Numbered from the stretch's first letter, positions 1 to 10,470 are shown. The stretch is DNA of 64,000 nucleotides from Bilifractor porci (GCF_009696005.1 NZ_VUMV01000003.1:62001-126000), one strand, 5' to 3'. Program-made: numbers and translations. The notes: generated by a model not told the origin, from the letters alone.

Positions 1-274
1 CATAGTCAGCATGTCCTGGGCAGTCAACGTGAGCGTAATGTCTCTTTGCGGTCTCATACTCTACATGAGCGGTGTTAATGGTAATTCCACGCTCTCTCTC
101 TTCGGGAGCTTTATCAATATTAGCGAAATCTACAATCTTGTTCTCATCGGTAGGCATTCTGGTTGCCAGTACCTTTGTGATAGCAGCAGTCAGAGTGGTT
201 TTACCATGGTCTACATGTCCGATGGTACCAATGTTGCAGTGCTCTTTGGTTCTTTCAAATTTCTGTTTAGCCAT
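1..274 (-). CDS. tuf: Elongation factor Tu (N-terminal 91 codons, runs off the window)
   Basis: EF-Tu delivers aminoacyl-tRNA to the ribosome in a GTP-dependent way. The reading frame begins [16 protein letters not shown] and carries the P-loop GHVDHGKT at residues 19-26, the switch I segment RGITI near residue 60 and the [10 protein letters not shown]3 motif just before the window edge. The start codon is ATG at 274, with GGAGG about 10 nt upstream. It is the last visible gene of the str operon, 143 bp downstream of fusA. Only the start of the GTPase domain is present because the window ends here, not because the gene is broken. Confidence 0.97.
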   Translation of the reverse strand, partial: MAKQKFERTKEHCNIGTIGHVDHGKTTLTAAITKVLATRMPTDENKIVDFANIDKAPEERERGITINTAHVEYETAKRHYAHVDCPGHADY

Positions 275-378
275 TGTAATACTTTCCTCCTTGAAATGAA
301 TACTTAAAAGTATTTATTTATCTGATTCTATGACCTATGCACGATTATATTTCATTTCCTCGTGCTTTGCAAGCGAAA

Positions 379-405
379 CCGCTCTCCTCCACAGGGGAAG
401 AGCGG
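379..405 (-). other. Hairpin between fusA and tuf
   Basis: On the transcribed (minus) strand CCGCTCTTC pairs with GGAGAGCGG (one G-U) around a short loop. It is followed only by a weak T stretch (GGTTTC). It sits about 100 nt before tuf. It could be a partial terminator or an mRNA processing or stability element that sets the tuf to fusA ratio. Function is inferred from position only. Confidence 0.4.
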
Positions 406-417
406 CTCCGCTGCGGC

Positions 418-2547
418 TTATTTCTCTTTCTTGTTATCCGCCAGAACCTTCTCCTGAACAGACTTCGGAACCTGCTCATATCTCTCGAAGAACATGGAGT
501 AGTTCGCGCGTCCTTGTGTCTCGGAACGAAGGTCTGTGGAGTAACCGAACATCTCGGCCAGCGGAACGAAACCACGGATCATCTTGCCTCCGCCGATATC
601 GTCCATTCCCTCGATATGTCCGCGGCGGGAATTGATATCGCCGATAACATCACCCATGTACTCTTCCGGTGTGGAAACCTCAACCTTCATAATCGGCTCC
701 AGCAGTACCGGCGCGCCCTTCTCCATTGCCTGTTTGAATGCCATGGATCCGGCGATATGGAATGCCATTTCGGAAGAATCGACCTCGTGATAGGAGCCGT
801 CGTAGCAGTCGGCCTTGACGCCTACAACCGGATATCCGCCAAGGATACCTGCCTTCATGGCATCCTGAATACCGGAATCTACAGACGGGATGTACTCCTT
901 CGGAATAGATCCTCCGGTTACGCTGTTCACAAACTCATAGGTCTGCTCTCCATTCGCATCCATCGGGGAGAATTTAACCTTGCAGTGTCCGTACTGACCT
1001 TTACCACCGGACTGACGTACATACTTGCTGTCAATATCCGACGGCTTGGTGATGGTTTCCTTATAAGCAACCTGCGGAGCGCCGACATTTGCCTCTACGT
1101 TAAACTCACGCAGCAGACGGTCTACAATGATCTCCAGATGAAGTTCTCCCATTCCGGCAATGATGGTCTGTCCGGTCTCCTGGTTTGTCGTAGCACGGAA
1201 GGTCGGATCCTCCTCTGCCAGTTTTGCAAGGGCTTCTCCCAGCTTCTGCTGGCCGGCCTTGGTCTTCGGCTCGATGGCAAGCTCGATAACCGGATCCGGG
1301 AATTCCATGGATTCCAGAATAACCGGATGCTGCTCATCGCAGATGGTATCTCCGGTAGAGGAGAACTTAAAGCCGATGGCGGCAGCGATATCTCCGGAAT
1401 ACACCTTGGTAAGCTCTGCTCTCTTATTTGCGTGCATCTGAAGAATACGACCCACACGCTCTTTCTTGTCCTTTGTGGAGTTCAGCACATAGGATCCGGA
1501 ATTCAGGGTACCGGAATATACTCTGAAGTAAGCCAGACGGCCTACAAACGGATCCGATACAATCTTGAATACCAGCGCGGAGAACGGCTCGTCATCCGAG
1601 GACTTTCTGGTCACTTCATTGCCGTCCAGATCGGTTCCGTCGATATCCGGAACATCGGTCGGAGCCGGCATGAAATCAATAATAGCGTCCAGAAGCTTCT
1701 GGATACCCTTGTTCTGATGCGCGGAACCGCAGAGAACCGGAACAGCCTTGTTCTCAATGGTAGCCTTGCGCAGAGCCTTCTTCATGTCCTCTTCGCTGGG
1801 CTCGTTTCCGTCCAGATACTCCATCATCAGGTCATCGTCGAACTCTACGATCTTCTCCACCATCTCGGTATGAGCCAGCTCGCATTCGTCCTTCATGTCA
1901 TCCGGAATATCAACAACAGAGATGTCCTCTCCCTTGGAATCGTTGTAGATGTAAGCCTTCATCTCAAACAGATCCACGATTCCCTTGAAGTAGTCCTCTT
2001 TGCCGATCGGGCGTTCCACAACAACCGGGTTTTTGCCCAGCTTCGTCACGATCTCATGCACGGTATTGTCGAAGTTCGCGCCGAGAATATCCATCTTGTT
2101 GACGAATGCGATACGCGGAACATTGTAGGTATCAGCCTGACGCCATACATTCTCGGACTGGGGCTCTACACCGCCCTTCGCGTCGAATACGCCGACTGCG
2201 CCGTCCAGTACACGAAGAGAACGCTCTACCTCAACCGTAAAGTCTACGTGTCCGGGTGTATCAATAATATTGATACGGTGCTCCAGGGCTCCCGGCATAG
2301 GCTTTGTCTGATTCTGATGTGTCCAGTGACAGGTAGTAGCCGCAGATGTGATAGTAATACCACGCTCCTGTTCCTGCTCCATCCAGTCCATGGTCGCGGT
2401 ACCTTCATAGGTCTCGCCGATTTTATAGTTTACACCGGTGTAGTACAGAATACGCTCTGTCAGAGTGGTTTTTCCCGCATCGATATGCGCCATGATACCA
2501 ATGTTCCTGGTTCTCTCAAGCGGATACTGTCTTCCATTGTCAGCCAA
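418..2547 (-). CDS. fusA: Elongation factor G
   Basis: EF-G is the translocation GTPase. The protein has 709 residues, normal for the family. The P-loop AHIDAGKTT lies at residues 20-28, followed by [10 protein letters not shown] (switch I), DTPGHVDFT (G3) and NKMD (G4), then domains II to V. The start codon is TTG at 2545-2547: the sequence AAGGAGGGAG lies 8 nt upstream and the next residues are [10 protein letters not shown], so no ATG start fits. It lies 14 bp downstream of rpsG in the str operon and is presumably translated from the same messenger. Confidence 0.97.
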   Translation of the reverse strand: MADNGRQYPLERTRNIGIMAHIDAGKTTLTERILYYTGVNYKIGETYEGTATMDWMEQEQERGITITSAATTCHWTHQNQTKPMPGALEHRINIIDTPGHVDFTVEVERSLRVLDGAVGVFDAKGGVEPQSENVWRQADTYNVPRIAFVNKMDILGANFDNTVHEIVTKLGKNPVVVERPIGKEDYFKGIVDLFEMKAYIYNDSKGEDISVVDIPDDMKDECELAHTEMVEKIVEFDDDLMMEYLDGNEPSEEDMKKALRKATIENKAVPVLCGSAHQNKGIQKLLDAIIDFMPAPTDVPDIDGTDLDGNEVTRKSSDDEPFSALVFKIVSDPFVGRLAYFRVYSGTLNSGSYVLNSTKDKKERVGRILQMHANKRAELTKVYSGDIAAAIGFKFSSTGDTICDEQHPVILESMEFPDPVIELAIEPKTKAGQQKLGEALAKLAEEDPTFRATTNQETGQTIIAGMGELHLEIIVDRLLREFNVEANVGAPQVAYKETITKPSDIDSKYVRQSGGKGQYGHCKVKFSPMDANGEQTYEFVNSVTGGSIPKEYIPSVDSGIQDAMKAGILGGYPVVGVKADCYDGSYHEVDSSEMAFHIAGSMAFKQAMEKGAPVLLEPIMKVEVSTPEEYMGDVIGDINSRRGHIEGMDDIGGGKMIRGFVPLAEMFGYSTDLRSETQGRANYSMFFERYEQVPKSVQEKVLADNKKEK

Positions 2548-2561
2548 CAGAACTCCCTCCT

Positions 2562-3059
<498 letters not shown>

Positions 3060-3199
3060 TTAGATCTCAGGTACTCACATTATCAGTATGAAGTGTGTAT
3101 GTCCCGGCAGGACGTCTATAACCTGCAGCCGTGGAGGTTATTCCGATTTACCGTACATTCTTTTACCATACGCTGCTGTGAGATATTCAACTGACTAAA

Positions 3200-3613
3200 T
3201 TACTTTTTCGGTCTCTTTGCTCCATATTTGGAACGAGCCTGTTTTCTGTTTGCAACACCTGCGGTATCCAGCGTACCACGGATAATATGATATCTGGTAC
3301 CGGGCAGATCCTTAACTCTTCCGCCACGGATCATAACCACGCTGTGCTCCTGAAGGTTATGTCCCTCTCCGGGAATATAGCTGGTAACCTCGATTCCGTT
3401 GGAAAGACGTACTCTGGCGATTTTTCTGAGTGCAGAGTTCGGCTTTTTCGGTGTAGCTGTCTTAACGGCTGTGCAGACGCCGCGCTTCTGCGGAGAAGAA
3501 AGTCCGATGGATTTTTTCTTCAGGGAATTGAAGCTCTTCTGCAATGCCGGTGCTGTGGATTTCTTTACGGAAGTCTCACGGCCTTTTCTAACTAACTGGT
3601 TAAATGTAGGCAT
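3200..3613 (-). CDS. rpsL: 30S ribosomal protein S12
   Basis: S12 lines the decoding centre. The protein has 137 residues and begins [12 protein letters not shown]. The decoding loops [11 protein letters not shown] and [13 protein letters not shown] carry the lysines that are changed in streptomycin-resistant mutants, so this is the wild-type, predicted sensitive form. It contains the 13-15 residue insertion ([15 protein letters not shown]) common in Firmicutes S12. AGGAGGATAAAA directly precedes the ATG. First gene of the str operon, with a 110-nt leader after a consensus promoter. Confidence 0.97.
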   Translation of the reverse strand: MPTFNQLVRKGRETSVKKSTAPALQKSFNSLKKKSIGLSSPQKRGVCTAVKTATPKKPNSALRKIARVRLSNGIEVTSYIPGEGHNLQEHSVVMIRGGRVKDLPGTRYHIIRGTLDTAGVANRKQARSKYGAKRPKK

Positions 3614-3732
3614 TTTTATCCTCCTGTACTGATTTTGTTACGGCTGCTTTTCTTCTGAAAAGGTGGGGAAACAGGTTCTTTTTATGCGCGCAAAAATAGG
3701 CGCACGGATCCCTCTTTCCGTCACGCCAGATT

Positions 3733-3761
3733 AGTATAGCTTTTTCTTCTGTTTGTGTCAA
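3733..3761 (-). promoter_or_regulatory. Promoter of the str operon (rpsL)
   Basis: On the minus strand TTGACA (3756-3761), a 17-bp spacer and TATACT (3733-3738) form a near-perfect sigma-A promoter. It lies about 120 bp before rpsL. The leader contains a small hairpin (GTGCGC / GCGCGC, around 3690-3710) that could serve in feedback control. Confidence 0.85.
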
Positions 3762-3859
3762 TTCCCATTTTGGGGAAAGTGCTTCATAAAAAAAGCTGTA
3801 ATTATTAGGGCTTTGGGCTTTGGAAGGAAAATGGCTTTTATTCCCAGCACAGGCTGCGC

Positions 3860-4984
3860 TTAGTTTTCTGTTTTGCCATCCGTGCTCTTCATCTGCCGCC
3901 GCTTCCTCCGCACCCGGTTGATATGCCTCTCAAACTCTCCGCCGGAAATACACTCCGCCAGAACATACTGATCAAAAACCGGAACGGTACAGGAATAAAA
4001 AGAAATTTTTTCCAGAAATTCCGATGTCCGTTTTTCCGGAAGTACCATGTAACCGGCGCGGACAGAAGGAGCAATGCTTTTAGAGAAGGTATTCATGTAG
4101 ATAACCGTTTTTTCCGGCTCCAGCGAGAAGAGCGTATCCTCGGCCTTGGTCAGCACGGAAAACTCCGAATCAAAATCATCTTCCACAATAACTGCGTTTC
4201 TTGTCTCCGCCCAATATACATACTCATGACGCTTAGAAGCAGAAGCTGTAATCCCGGTCGGATAACTGTTAAACGGCGTCACATGAAGGACGCCGGCCGA
4301 CGTGCGTGAAAGCGCCCCGCTTAAAATTCCTTCCTCTCCCAGAGGAAGAAATTCGCACTTTGCGCCGTTTGCCTGATAAACTTTTGCAATCTTGGCATAA
4401 GAAGGGGATTCCAGGCCGTAAACAACGTTCCTCCCCAGAATCTGAACGATCAGGCTGTACAGATACTCCGCCCCGGATCCAATCACAATTTGTTCCGGCT
4501 TGACCAGAATGCCCCGGCTTCTGGCCAGATAGTCCCCGATGGCGCAGCGCAGCTCCGGAAGCCCCTGGTTGGGGGACTTTACCATGATTCTCTCTCCATA
4601 TTCCGAGAGTACCCTCCGCATAATTCTGGCATAGCCGGAGAAAGGAAAATCCTCGCGCTCTTCCGCGTTCGGCCATCTTCTTTCCATGCTCCCCGATTTT
4701 CTGCGCTCTCCTCCTGTCCTGTCTGCCACAGGAAAAACATCGGCCTCCCGGTAAACAACATAGTAACCGCTTCTTTCTCTGGACTCCAGATATCCTTCAT
4801 CCAGAAGAAGCTCGTAGGCATGCTCTGCCGTAATGACACTGACCCCGGTGTCCACCGCTATCATCCGCTTGGAAGGCATTTTATCCCCGAAGCGGAAAAT
4901 CTGTCTGGTGATATCTTCCCGGATCTGCCGGTAGAGCTGCAGATAGGCTGGGGAGTGTTCTGTCTTATCAATCTTATATTTCAT
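3860..4984 (-). CDS. MocR/PdxR-type regulator (GntR + aminotransferase-like), C-terminally short
   Basis: Members of this family join a GntR winged helix (here residues 10-78, FGDKMPSKRMIAVDTGVSV) to a fold-type I aminotransferase domain that senses PLP or an amino compound. The PLP-contacting EDDFDSEF motif is at 268-275 and the Schiff-base lysine is K302 in NTFSKSIAPS. The protein has 374 residues, whereas relatives usually have 450-500. It stops soon after GGEFERHINRVRRKRR, so the C-terminal subdomain with the carboxylate-binding Arg is missing. No continuation appears in the 110 bp between its stop and the str promoter. The target is unknown; truA lies 71 bp upstream on the same strand. 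Confidence 0.85.
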   Translation of the reverse strand: MKYKIDKTEHSPAYLQLYRQIREDITRQIFRFGDKMPSKRMIAVDTGVSVITAEHAYELLLDEGYLESRERSGYYVVYREADVFPVADRTGGERRKSGSMERRWPNAEEREDFPFSGYARIMRRVLSEYGERIMVKSPNQGLPELRCAIGDYLARSRGILVKPEQIVIGSGAEYLYSLIVQILGRNVVYGLESPSYAKIAKVYQANGAKCEFLPLGEEGILSGALSRTSAGVLHVTPFNSYPTGITASASKRHEYVYWAETRNAVIVEDDFDSEFSVLTKAEDTLFSLEPEKTVIYMNTFSKSIAPSVRAGYMVLPEKRTSEFLEKISFYSCTVPVFDQYVLAECISGGEFERHINRVRRKRRQMKSTDGKTEN

Positions 4985-5055
4985 CTATTCTGACCTTTCC
5001 ACCCTGCAGTGTCCGTAGGACGGAACCTGTAAATAAGCATGGGGATAAAAGATCA

Positions 5056-5808
5056 TCAGTAATCTACGCTTATCAAACAGAGTCCGCATGCCGGCGCCGT
5101 CTGTCCGGCCGCCTGTCTGTCACGGCTTTCTAAAATTGCCGTCATATCCTCCGGTTTTCTCTTTCCATATCCAACTTCCAAAAGTGTGCCTGTCATAATG
5201 CGCACCATGTTCTGTAAAAAACCATTGCCGTGAAAAAAGAGCCGGATGTAAGGACCCTTCTGGCGGATTTCGATAGAATCGACAACCCGGACAGTGGATT
5301 TCTTCATGTGTGAATTGCCGCAAAAGCTCTTGTAGTCGTGCATACCGGTCAGCAGGGCTGCCGCCCTGCGCATTGCTTCCAGATCCGGCATTTTTTCCAG
5401 AACCGTCACATACCTGCGGTCAAATACCGGCTTGGTTTTCCCGAACCAGCAGGTATAGCAGTAGGTCTTTCCGATGGCCTTGAACCGGCTGTGAAACCGA
5501 TCCGCGCATTGTTTCAGCTCGTTTACGCTGATATCCTCCGGAAGATATCGGTTCATGTATTCCTGAATCTGGCTTTCATTCATATCCGTGTCCAGAATCA
5601 CATTTGCCGTCATAGCCCGCGCATGCACTCCAGCATCTGTCCTGCCGGCGCCGATCACCACGACAGGGTGATCCTCCGGTGCCTGGACCATGCGGCCCAA
5701 AACAGTCTCCAGCTTCCCCTGAATCGTCATCGGCTGTCCGGGCTGATGCTCCCACCCATAATATCTGGTGCCATCATAACTGATTATCATTTTATAATTT
5801 TTCTTCAT
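5056..5808 (-). CDS. truA: tRNA pseudouridine(38-40) synthase
   Basis: Converts uridines 38-40 of the tRNA anticodon stem-loop to pseudouridine in the cytoplasm. It has 250 residues, typical for TruA. The catalytic aspartate is D58 in GAGRTDAGVHA. The N-terminal ISYDGTRYYGWE and the RFHSRFKAIGKTY segment are also characteristic. The start is ATG 5808 with GAGGAAG just upstream. It is transcribed away from the thiT riboswitch promoter and towards the MocR-like gene. Confidence 0.95.
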   Translation of the reverse strand: MKKNYKMIISYDGTRYYGWEHQPGQPMTIQGKLETVLGRMVQAPEDHPVVVIGAGRTDAGVHARAMTANVILDTDMNESQIQEYMNRYLPEDISVNELKQCADRFHSRFKAIGKTYCYTCWFGKTKPVFDRRYVTVLEKMPDLEAMRRAAALLTGMHDYKSFCGNSHMKKSTVRVVDSIEIRQKGPYIRLFFHGNGFLQNMVRIMTGTLLEVGYGKRKPEDMTAILESRDRQAAGQTAPACGLCLISVDY

Positions 5809-5886
5809 TAATCTTCCTCATTTATTCCTGCCTGAAAAGCTAATGTTCTATCATCATACTTCTTTTTAAGGATAAAAACAAAAAGA

Positions 5887-5914
5887 TTGACGCTTCTTTG
5901 AATTCTGCTATACT
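5887..5914 (+). promoter_or_regulatory. Promoter of the thiT riboswitch transcript
   Basis: TTGACG (5887-5892), 16-bp spacer, TATACT (5909-5914). Transcription would begin near 5921, about 10 nt before the aptamer. Confidence 0.8.
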
Positions 5915-5930
5915 GAAAACGTAATTCAAA

Positions 5931-6021
5931 TACCCTGCTGGGGGAGCGAATGCTGAGAGTGCCGCAATTATGCGGCAGACCCTTATTACCTGATCCGGAT
6001 AATACCGGCGAAGGGAAGCCA
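5931..6021 (+). ncRNA. TPP riboswitch (THI element)
   Basis: The conserved THI-box blocks appear in order and in the correct spacing: GGGGGAGC, then GCTGAGAG, a GCCGCAATTATGCGGC variable P3 hairpin, ACCCTTATTACCTGATC, CGGATAATACCGGCGAAGG. The element precedes thiT, which imports thiamine, so thiamine pyrophosphate would shut the gene off. The expression platform is annotated separately at 6122-6154. Confidence 0.95.
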
Positions 6022-6121
6022 GACAGCCGAAAATCCACGTGATGTCTTGCGTACATGGAAGTTATGTTTCATATGTGCAAAGGCATACACCGTTTCGTCT
6101 GCGTATCTCTGATTTCAGTCT

Positions 6122-6154
6122 CCTCCTGCGGACTTCATGTGAGGAGGTTTTTTT
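6122..6154 (+). terminator. Expression platform: hairpin overlapping the thiT ribosome site
   Basis: CCTCCT (6122-6127) pairs with AGGAGG (6142-6147), which is also the thiT Shine-Dalgarno sequence. Seven Ts follow and the ATG comes right after them. The same hairpin could therefore act as an intrinsic terminator or block ribosome binding. Which one operates cannot be told from the sequence. Confidence 0.7.
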
Positions 6155-6826
6155 ATGTCTGTTTTTGCTACACTTGGAAGTGACGGTTCTTATCAGCTTA
6201 CGCAGGCCGGGTATCTGCTTATTATCGCAATCATGGTCGGGGCAATGCTGCTGGTATGCCTGATCCGCCGCCCGGATGAAAAAGGATCATTGGGAACGAG
6301 GAAGCTGGTATTTTCCGCCATGGCCATAGCCCTCGCAACTGTGGCGTCCATGATAAAGTTTTTCCACCTTCCCATGGGCGGGAGCATTACCTTATTCTCC
6401 ATGCTGCTGGTCTCCCTGATCGGTTACTGGTACGGTCTCGGAACCGGGCTTTTCGCCGGGCTCGCTTACGGTCTGCTGCAGTTGGTCATTGATCCCTATA
6501 TTCTGTCTCTTCCCCAGATGCTGGTAGATTATGTATTCGCTTTTATGGCGCTTGGTCTTTCCGGCGTATTCTGCCATGCGAAGCACGGGTTGCTGAAGGG
6601 CTATCTTCTGGGCGTTGTCGGCCGGTATTTTTTCGCGGTTCTCTCCGGATATATCTTCTTCGGCAGCTACGGGAATGAATACGGGATGTCTGCCCTGGGC
6701 TACTCTCTTGCCTACAACGCCATCTATATTTTCACCGAGTGCGCTCTGACTGTCATCCTTCTTCTGATTCCCGCTGTCAGCAAGGCCATGGCAAGAGTCA
6801 AAAGCATGGCGCTGGGGCAGTCCTGA
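6155..6826 (+). CDS. thiT: ECF-type thiamine transporter, S component
   Basis: Substrate-binding membrane subunit of an energy-coupling factor transporter. It would work with a shared EcfA/A'/T module encoded elsewhere. The protein has 223 residues with about six membrane helices. Family signatures include MGGSITLFSMLLVSLIGYW and LSLPQMLVDYVFAFMALGL followed by GRYFF..LSGYIFFGSYG. From memory, many ThiT proteins have a ligand-stacking His in the GRYFFH position; here it is Ala (GRYFFAVLSG). The identity is strongly supported by the TPP riboswitch directly upstream. Confidence 0.92.
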   Translation: MSVFATLGSDGSYQLTQAGYLLIIAIMVGAMLLVCLIRRPDEKGSLGTRKLVFSAMAIALATVASMIKFFHLPMGGSITLFSMLLVSLIGYWYGLGTGLFAGLAYGLLQLVIDPYILSLPQMLVDYVFAFMALGLSGVFCHAKHGLLKGYLLGVVGRYFFAVLSGYIFFGSYGNEYGMSALGYSLAYNAIYIFTECALTVILLLIPAVSKAMARVKSMALGQS

Positions 6827-6891
6827 CTGCCCGGTTCAGCGAAAGGTTCTGTTGTTTTTTGTTGATTTCTCTGTTCTCCTGTGTTTTTCTG

Positions 6892-6900
6892 TGCTATAGT
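6892..6900 (+). promoter_or_regulatory. Possible extended -10 promoter of the MBL-fold gene
   Basis: TGCTATAGT matches an extended -10 element about 90 bp before the gene at 6990. No good -35 box is present, so this is a weak call. Confidence 0.3.
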
Positions 6901-6989
6901 AGCTGTAAGACAGAACTGAAGAGAAAGCGCCGGATTTTTCGACCAATTCCAGCAGGATCCGGGTGTTTCTCTGCCAAAGGAGAACAGAC

Positions 6990-7757
6990 ATGTTAATCCA
7001 TTTCTACAGAAATTCTACAATGAAACTGGAGTACGGCGGAAAAAATTTTCTGGTGGATCCGATGTTCCGGAAAAAAGGAACCGTTCACAAACTCGGCCCT
7101 ACCCTCTATCCGGAAAAGCCCCCGCTGATTGATCTTCCGGAGGACGGGAAAACCATCGCAGACGGAATTGACGCCGTCCTTCTGACCCATCTGCACCCCG
7201 GACACTTTGACCAGGAGGCTGCCGACCTGATTCCGAAGGATCTTCCTTTTTTTGTCCAGAACCTGAACGATAAGGATCTCTCCAGAAAATACGGCATGAG
7301 CAAGACACAGACCATTGACATGACCCTGGATACCCATCTGGATGATGTCCGGATTATCCGCACAGCCGGACTTCACGGCAACGGCAAAATCATGCATGTA
7401 ATTAACACCATGCAGAATTCCAGCGGAATTGTGCTGAAAAAAGAAAACGAAAAGACCGTTTTCATCACCGGAGACACAGTTTACTGCTCCGGCGTAGAAG
7501 CCGCCCTCGGTTACCATCCGGATGTCATTATTGCCTATCTCGGGGCAAATCAGGGCGAGGGTATGCAGCTTACCATGGGTACGGAAGATCTGGATAAACT
7601 CCAGGCCGCCGCGCCGAATGCGAAAATTGTTGCTGTCCATATGGAAACCTTTGAAAATCAGCCTCTCTCCAGGCAGGAGGTACGCGCTTACGCGGAATCG
7701 CACAATTTCTCTGACCGGGTGATCATTCCCGAAAATGGAGAGACTATCACCCTCTGA
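6990..7757 (+). CDS. MBL-fold metal-dependent hydrolase-like protein
   Basis: Metallo-beta-lactamase fold protein of 255 residues, similar in organisation to small UlaG/YycJ-like cytoplasmic hydrolases; substrate unknown. The metal motif reads THLHPGHFD (H67, H69, H72, D74). The usual HxHxDH aspartate is replaced by Gly71, which may remove one metal ligand. Further motifs are TAGLHGNG, FITGDTVY and VAVHMETFE. The start at 6990 is chosen because AAAGGAG lies 7 nt upstream; an ATG at 6963 would place that site inside the gene. Single-gene unit ending in a strong terminator. Confidence 0.85.
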   Translation: MLIHFYRNSTMKLEYGGKNFLVDPMFRKKGTVHKLGPTLYPEKPPLIDLPEDGKTIADGIDAVLLTHLHPGHFDQEAADLIPKDLPFFVQNLNDKDLSRKYGMSKTQTIDMTLDTHLDDVRIIRTAGLHGNGKIMHVINTMQNSSGIVLKKENEKTVFITGDTVYCSGVEAALGYHPDVIIAYLGANQGEGMQLTMGTEDLDKLQAAAPNAKIVAVHMETFENQPLSRQEVRAYAESHNFSDRVIIPENGETITL

Positions 7758-7800
7758 CATCAGCGCGCCGACAGGCGCACCACTTAAACAGTAAAAAATA

Positions 7801-7841
7801 GCAGAGCTTACGGATTCATTCCGTTGGCTCTGCCGTTTTTT
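7801..7841. terminator. Bidirectional terminator between the MBL gene and hppA
   Basis: GCAGAGC-TT-ACGGA / TCCGT-TG-GCTCTGC forms a long hairpin (7801-7833). It is followed by CGTTTTTT on the plus strand and preceded by AAAAAATA, which gives a T run on the minus strand. It serves two convergent genes. Confidence 0.9.
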
Positions 7842-7898
7842 ATCTTCTTCCTCACCTCTGTCAAAACACGTACGGCTTATTCCTGGGCTTTTGCACCA

Positions 7899-9884
7899 TT
7901 ACAGAAGGCTCCCGAACCGGATAAACAAGGGAGCAAAAACCAGAGAAACCACCGTCATCAGTTTAATTAGAATATTGATGGACGGGCCGGAGGTATCCTT
8001 AAACGGATCGCCCACGGTATCTCCGACTACGGCAGCATGATGTGCCTCGCTTCCCTTTCCGCCGAAATGGCCGCTCTCTATGTATTTCTTTGCGTTATCC
8101 CAGGCTCCTCCGGAATTACTCATAAAAATTGCCATTAAAACACCGGTAAGCAGAGCTCCTGCCAGCATGCCGCCCAGGGCATTCGTCCCCAGCACCAGTC
8201 CGACGACAATCGGTGCGGCCGCCGCCATAATTCCGGGAGCGATCATTTCGTGAAGAGCCGCCTGCGTGGATATCCCCACACAGGACTTGTAATCCGCGCG
8301 GCTGGTACCGGCAAGGATACCCGGATCCGCATAAAACTGCCGGCGTACCTCCTCAATCATCTTGTAAGCCGCCCTGGAAACAGACTCCATGGTAAGCGCA
8401 GAAAACAGGAAAGTCAGCATACCTCCGATAAACAGGCCGATGATAACTCTGGGATCCATAATATCTATTTTCTTCAGCTGCACAGCCTGCGCGTAGGACA
8501 CGAACAGCGCCAGCGCCGTAAGCGCGGCCGACCCGATGGCGAAGCCTTTTCCGATGGCTGCCGTTGTATTGCCGACGGAATCCAGCGTGTCGGTAATATC
8601 CCTGACGCTTTCGTCCAGCCCGGACATTTCGGCAATTCCTCCTGCGTTGTCGGCAATCGGGCCATAGGCATCAACAGCAATAGTGCTTCCTGTTGTTGCC
8701 AGCATGCCTACCGCGGCAAGGGCAATGCCGTACAGTCCTGCAACCGCATAGGATACAAAGATGCCCACGCAGATGCAGAGGATCGGGATCACTGTGGAAC
8801 GCATACCGACAGCCAGTCCGGTGATTATCGTTGTTCCGGCTCCTGTCTCCGACTGCTCCGCAATACGCTTGACGGATTTATATTTATCCGACGTGTACAG
8901 TTCCGTCATCTGCCCGATCACAAATCCCACCAGGAGACCGAAAATAATAGCGACAGCTTCTGTAAATCCTCCAAACATCACCTTGCTGAGAATCAGCGAA
9001 ACAACCACAACAATCGCGTAGGCGACATAGTTCCCGGTATTCAGGGCTTTCTGAGGATTGCCTCCTTCCTTTCCCCGCACAAAGAAGGTTCCGATGATGG
9101 AAGCGGCAATTCCGGCAGCCGCAAGAAACAGCGGATAAAGAGCGCCGGATGTACTGTAAGCCGCCAGTCCGAGTGTAATGGCAGAAACCAGGGCTCCTAC
9201 ATAAGACTCAAACAGGTCGGCACCCATTCCGGCCACATCCCCCACATTATCACCCACGTTATCGGCAATAACCGCGGGATTGCGGGGATCATCCTCCGGA
9301 ATATTATTTTCCACTTTACCGACCAGATCCGCGCCTACGTCCGCCGCCTTTGTATAGATTCCTCCGCCGACACGGGCAAAAAGCGCCACTGAAGATGCTC
9401 CGAGACTGTAACCGAACAGGACATTGGTATCCCCTGTCAGGTAATAAATAATACTGGCACCAAAGACACCCAGGCCGACCACGCAGAATCCCATAACCGC
9501 GCCGCCATGATAAGCAACGGAAAGTGCTTTTGACATTCCTGAAGTTCTGGCAGCATTGGCGGTCCGGACATTGGCCAGGGTAGCCACCTTCATACCGAAA
9601 AAACCTGCCAGCACAGAAAACGCTGCCCCCACCAGAAAACAGCAGGCTTCCAGCCAGTTATGAAGAGCAAACCCCAGTATGAAGAACAGCACGGCGGCAA
9701 AAATAATAAGGACTCTATACTCTGAAAGAAGAAAAGCACTGGCTCCCTCGCGGATTGCAGACGCAATCTCCTTCATCTTATCCGTCCCGTCGTCTTCCTT
9801 TTTCACAAGGTTTGCCATGACCAGGGCAAACAGCAGAGCAAGAATGCCGGCCAAAGGGACTAGAACAACAGCTGCATGGAACAT
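7899..9884 (-). CDS. hppA: Membrane-bound, K+-dependent ion-pumping pyrophosphatase
   Basis: Couples pyrophosphate hydrolysis to H+ or Na+ export across the membrane. The protein has 661 residues with about 16 membrane helices. The substrate-binding segments [38 protein letters not shown] and [15 protein letters not shown] are all present. The sequence [10 protein letters not shown] has Ala where K+-independent enzymes have Lys, so K+ dependence is predicted. H+ versus Na+ specificity cannot be settled by eye. The start is ATG 9884, just after AAAGGAGGG; an upstream in-frame ATG at 9959 would add 25 residues and bury that site. Monocistronic. Confidence 0.96.
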   Translation of the reverse strand: MFHAAVVLVPLAGILALLFALVMANLVKKEDDGTDKMKEIASAIREGASAFLLSEYRVLIIFAAVLFFILGFALHNWLEACCFLVGAAFSVLAGFFGMKVATLANVRTANAARTSGMSKALSVAYHGGAVMGFCVVGLGVFGASIIYYLTGDTNVLFGYSLGASSVALFARVGGGIYTKAADVGADLVGKVENNIPEDDPRNPAVIADNVGDNVGDVAGMGADLFESYVGALVSAITLGLAAYSTSGALYPLFLAAAGIAASIIGTFFVRGKEGGNPQKALNTGNYVAYAIVVVVSLILSKVMFGGFTEAVAIIFGLLVGFVIGQMTELYTSDKYKSVKRIAEQSETGAGTTIITGLAVGMRSTVIPILCICVGIFVSYAVAGLYGIALAAVGMLATTGSTIAVDAYGPIADNAGGIAEMSGLDESVRDITDTLDSVGNTTAAIGKGFAIGSAALTALALFVSYAQAVQLKKIDIMDPRVIIGLFIGGMLTFLFSALTMESVSRAAYKMIEEVRRQFYADPGILAGTSRADYKSCVGISTQAALHEMIAPGIMAAAAPIVVGLVLGTNALGGMLAGALLTGVLMAIFMSNSGGAWDNAKKYIESGHFGGKGSEAHHAAVVGDTVGDPFKDTSGPSINILIKLMTVVSLVFAPLFIRFGSLL

Positions 9885-10031
9885 TTTTTCTTCCCTCCTT
9901 TGAAAATAATTCTTAATGTTTTTTATTTTTCTTTTAGAAACTATACACAGGCGTGACACATTTTACTTTTATCATAGGTCTCAGATAGTCAGTAAACACT
10001 GATTATCATCTCCCCCTCATTTTGAAGAAGA

Positions 10032-10066
10032 AGACACCGGAGCGCGCCAGAGGCACCCCGGTGTCT
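10032..10066. terminator. Hairpin in the 586-bp gap upstream of hppA
   Basis: AGACACCGG and CCGGTGTCT form a 9-bp stem. TTTCGTTTT follows on the plus strand; on the minus strand, where it would terminate xylB readthrough, the tail is the T-rich TCTTCTTC. The rest of the 9885-10470 gap holds no gene I can support. A 60-codon open stretch after the xylB stop is discussed among the rejected items. Confidence 0.5.
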
Positions 10067-10470
10067 TTCGTTTTCATAAAAACATGCCCTGTCTAATAAT
10101 ATACACAAACAGGCTTCCCTTTTCACCATTTTTTCAGTTTTTCATCCAACATTCTTCAATCTGTCTGATCTTTTTCTGTCTCTATCCACACTCTGTAGAA
10201 ACTTCTCAGGATCCCGGCCGTTTTTTCAGGATATATGCAAAATCTCCACACACCTGAAAGATGCGCAGAGAATTTATCGTCGTTTTCCTATGGAAATATG
10301 ATGGTGTCAAACAAGGCTTTCCCGTAGTGCCCGAACATGACCGCCCCGTGATCCATAAGGGTCGTCTCTTCCTGGCTGATGCACAGATGATATACTCCGA
10401 TATCGTTCCGTAAATATCCACCTCGCAGGACCCCAGAACCTCTTTTTTTCCTGTCGAATTTTTTCCGGAT

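Noticed and set aside
8250-9392. A 380-codon plus-strand frame opposite the pyrophosphatase
   Set aside because: Shadow of hppA; low-complexity translation rich in His, Arg and Ser with no family resemblance.
10288-10470. Sixty sense codons in frame after the xylB TGA (ending ..GHYGKALFDTIIFP)
   Set aside because: XylB is already full length at 490 residues. No readthrough or selenocysteine signal is seen, and an open run of this length is expected by chance in about one of 20 cases. It could be a decayed gene end, but I cannot name it.
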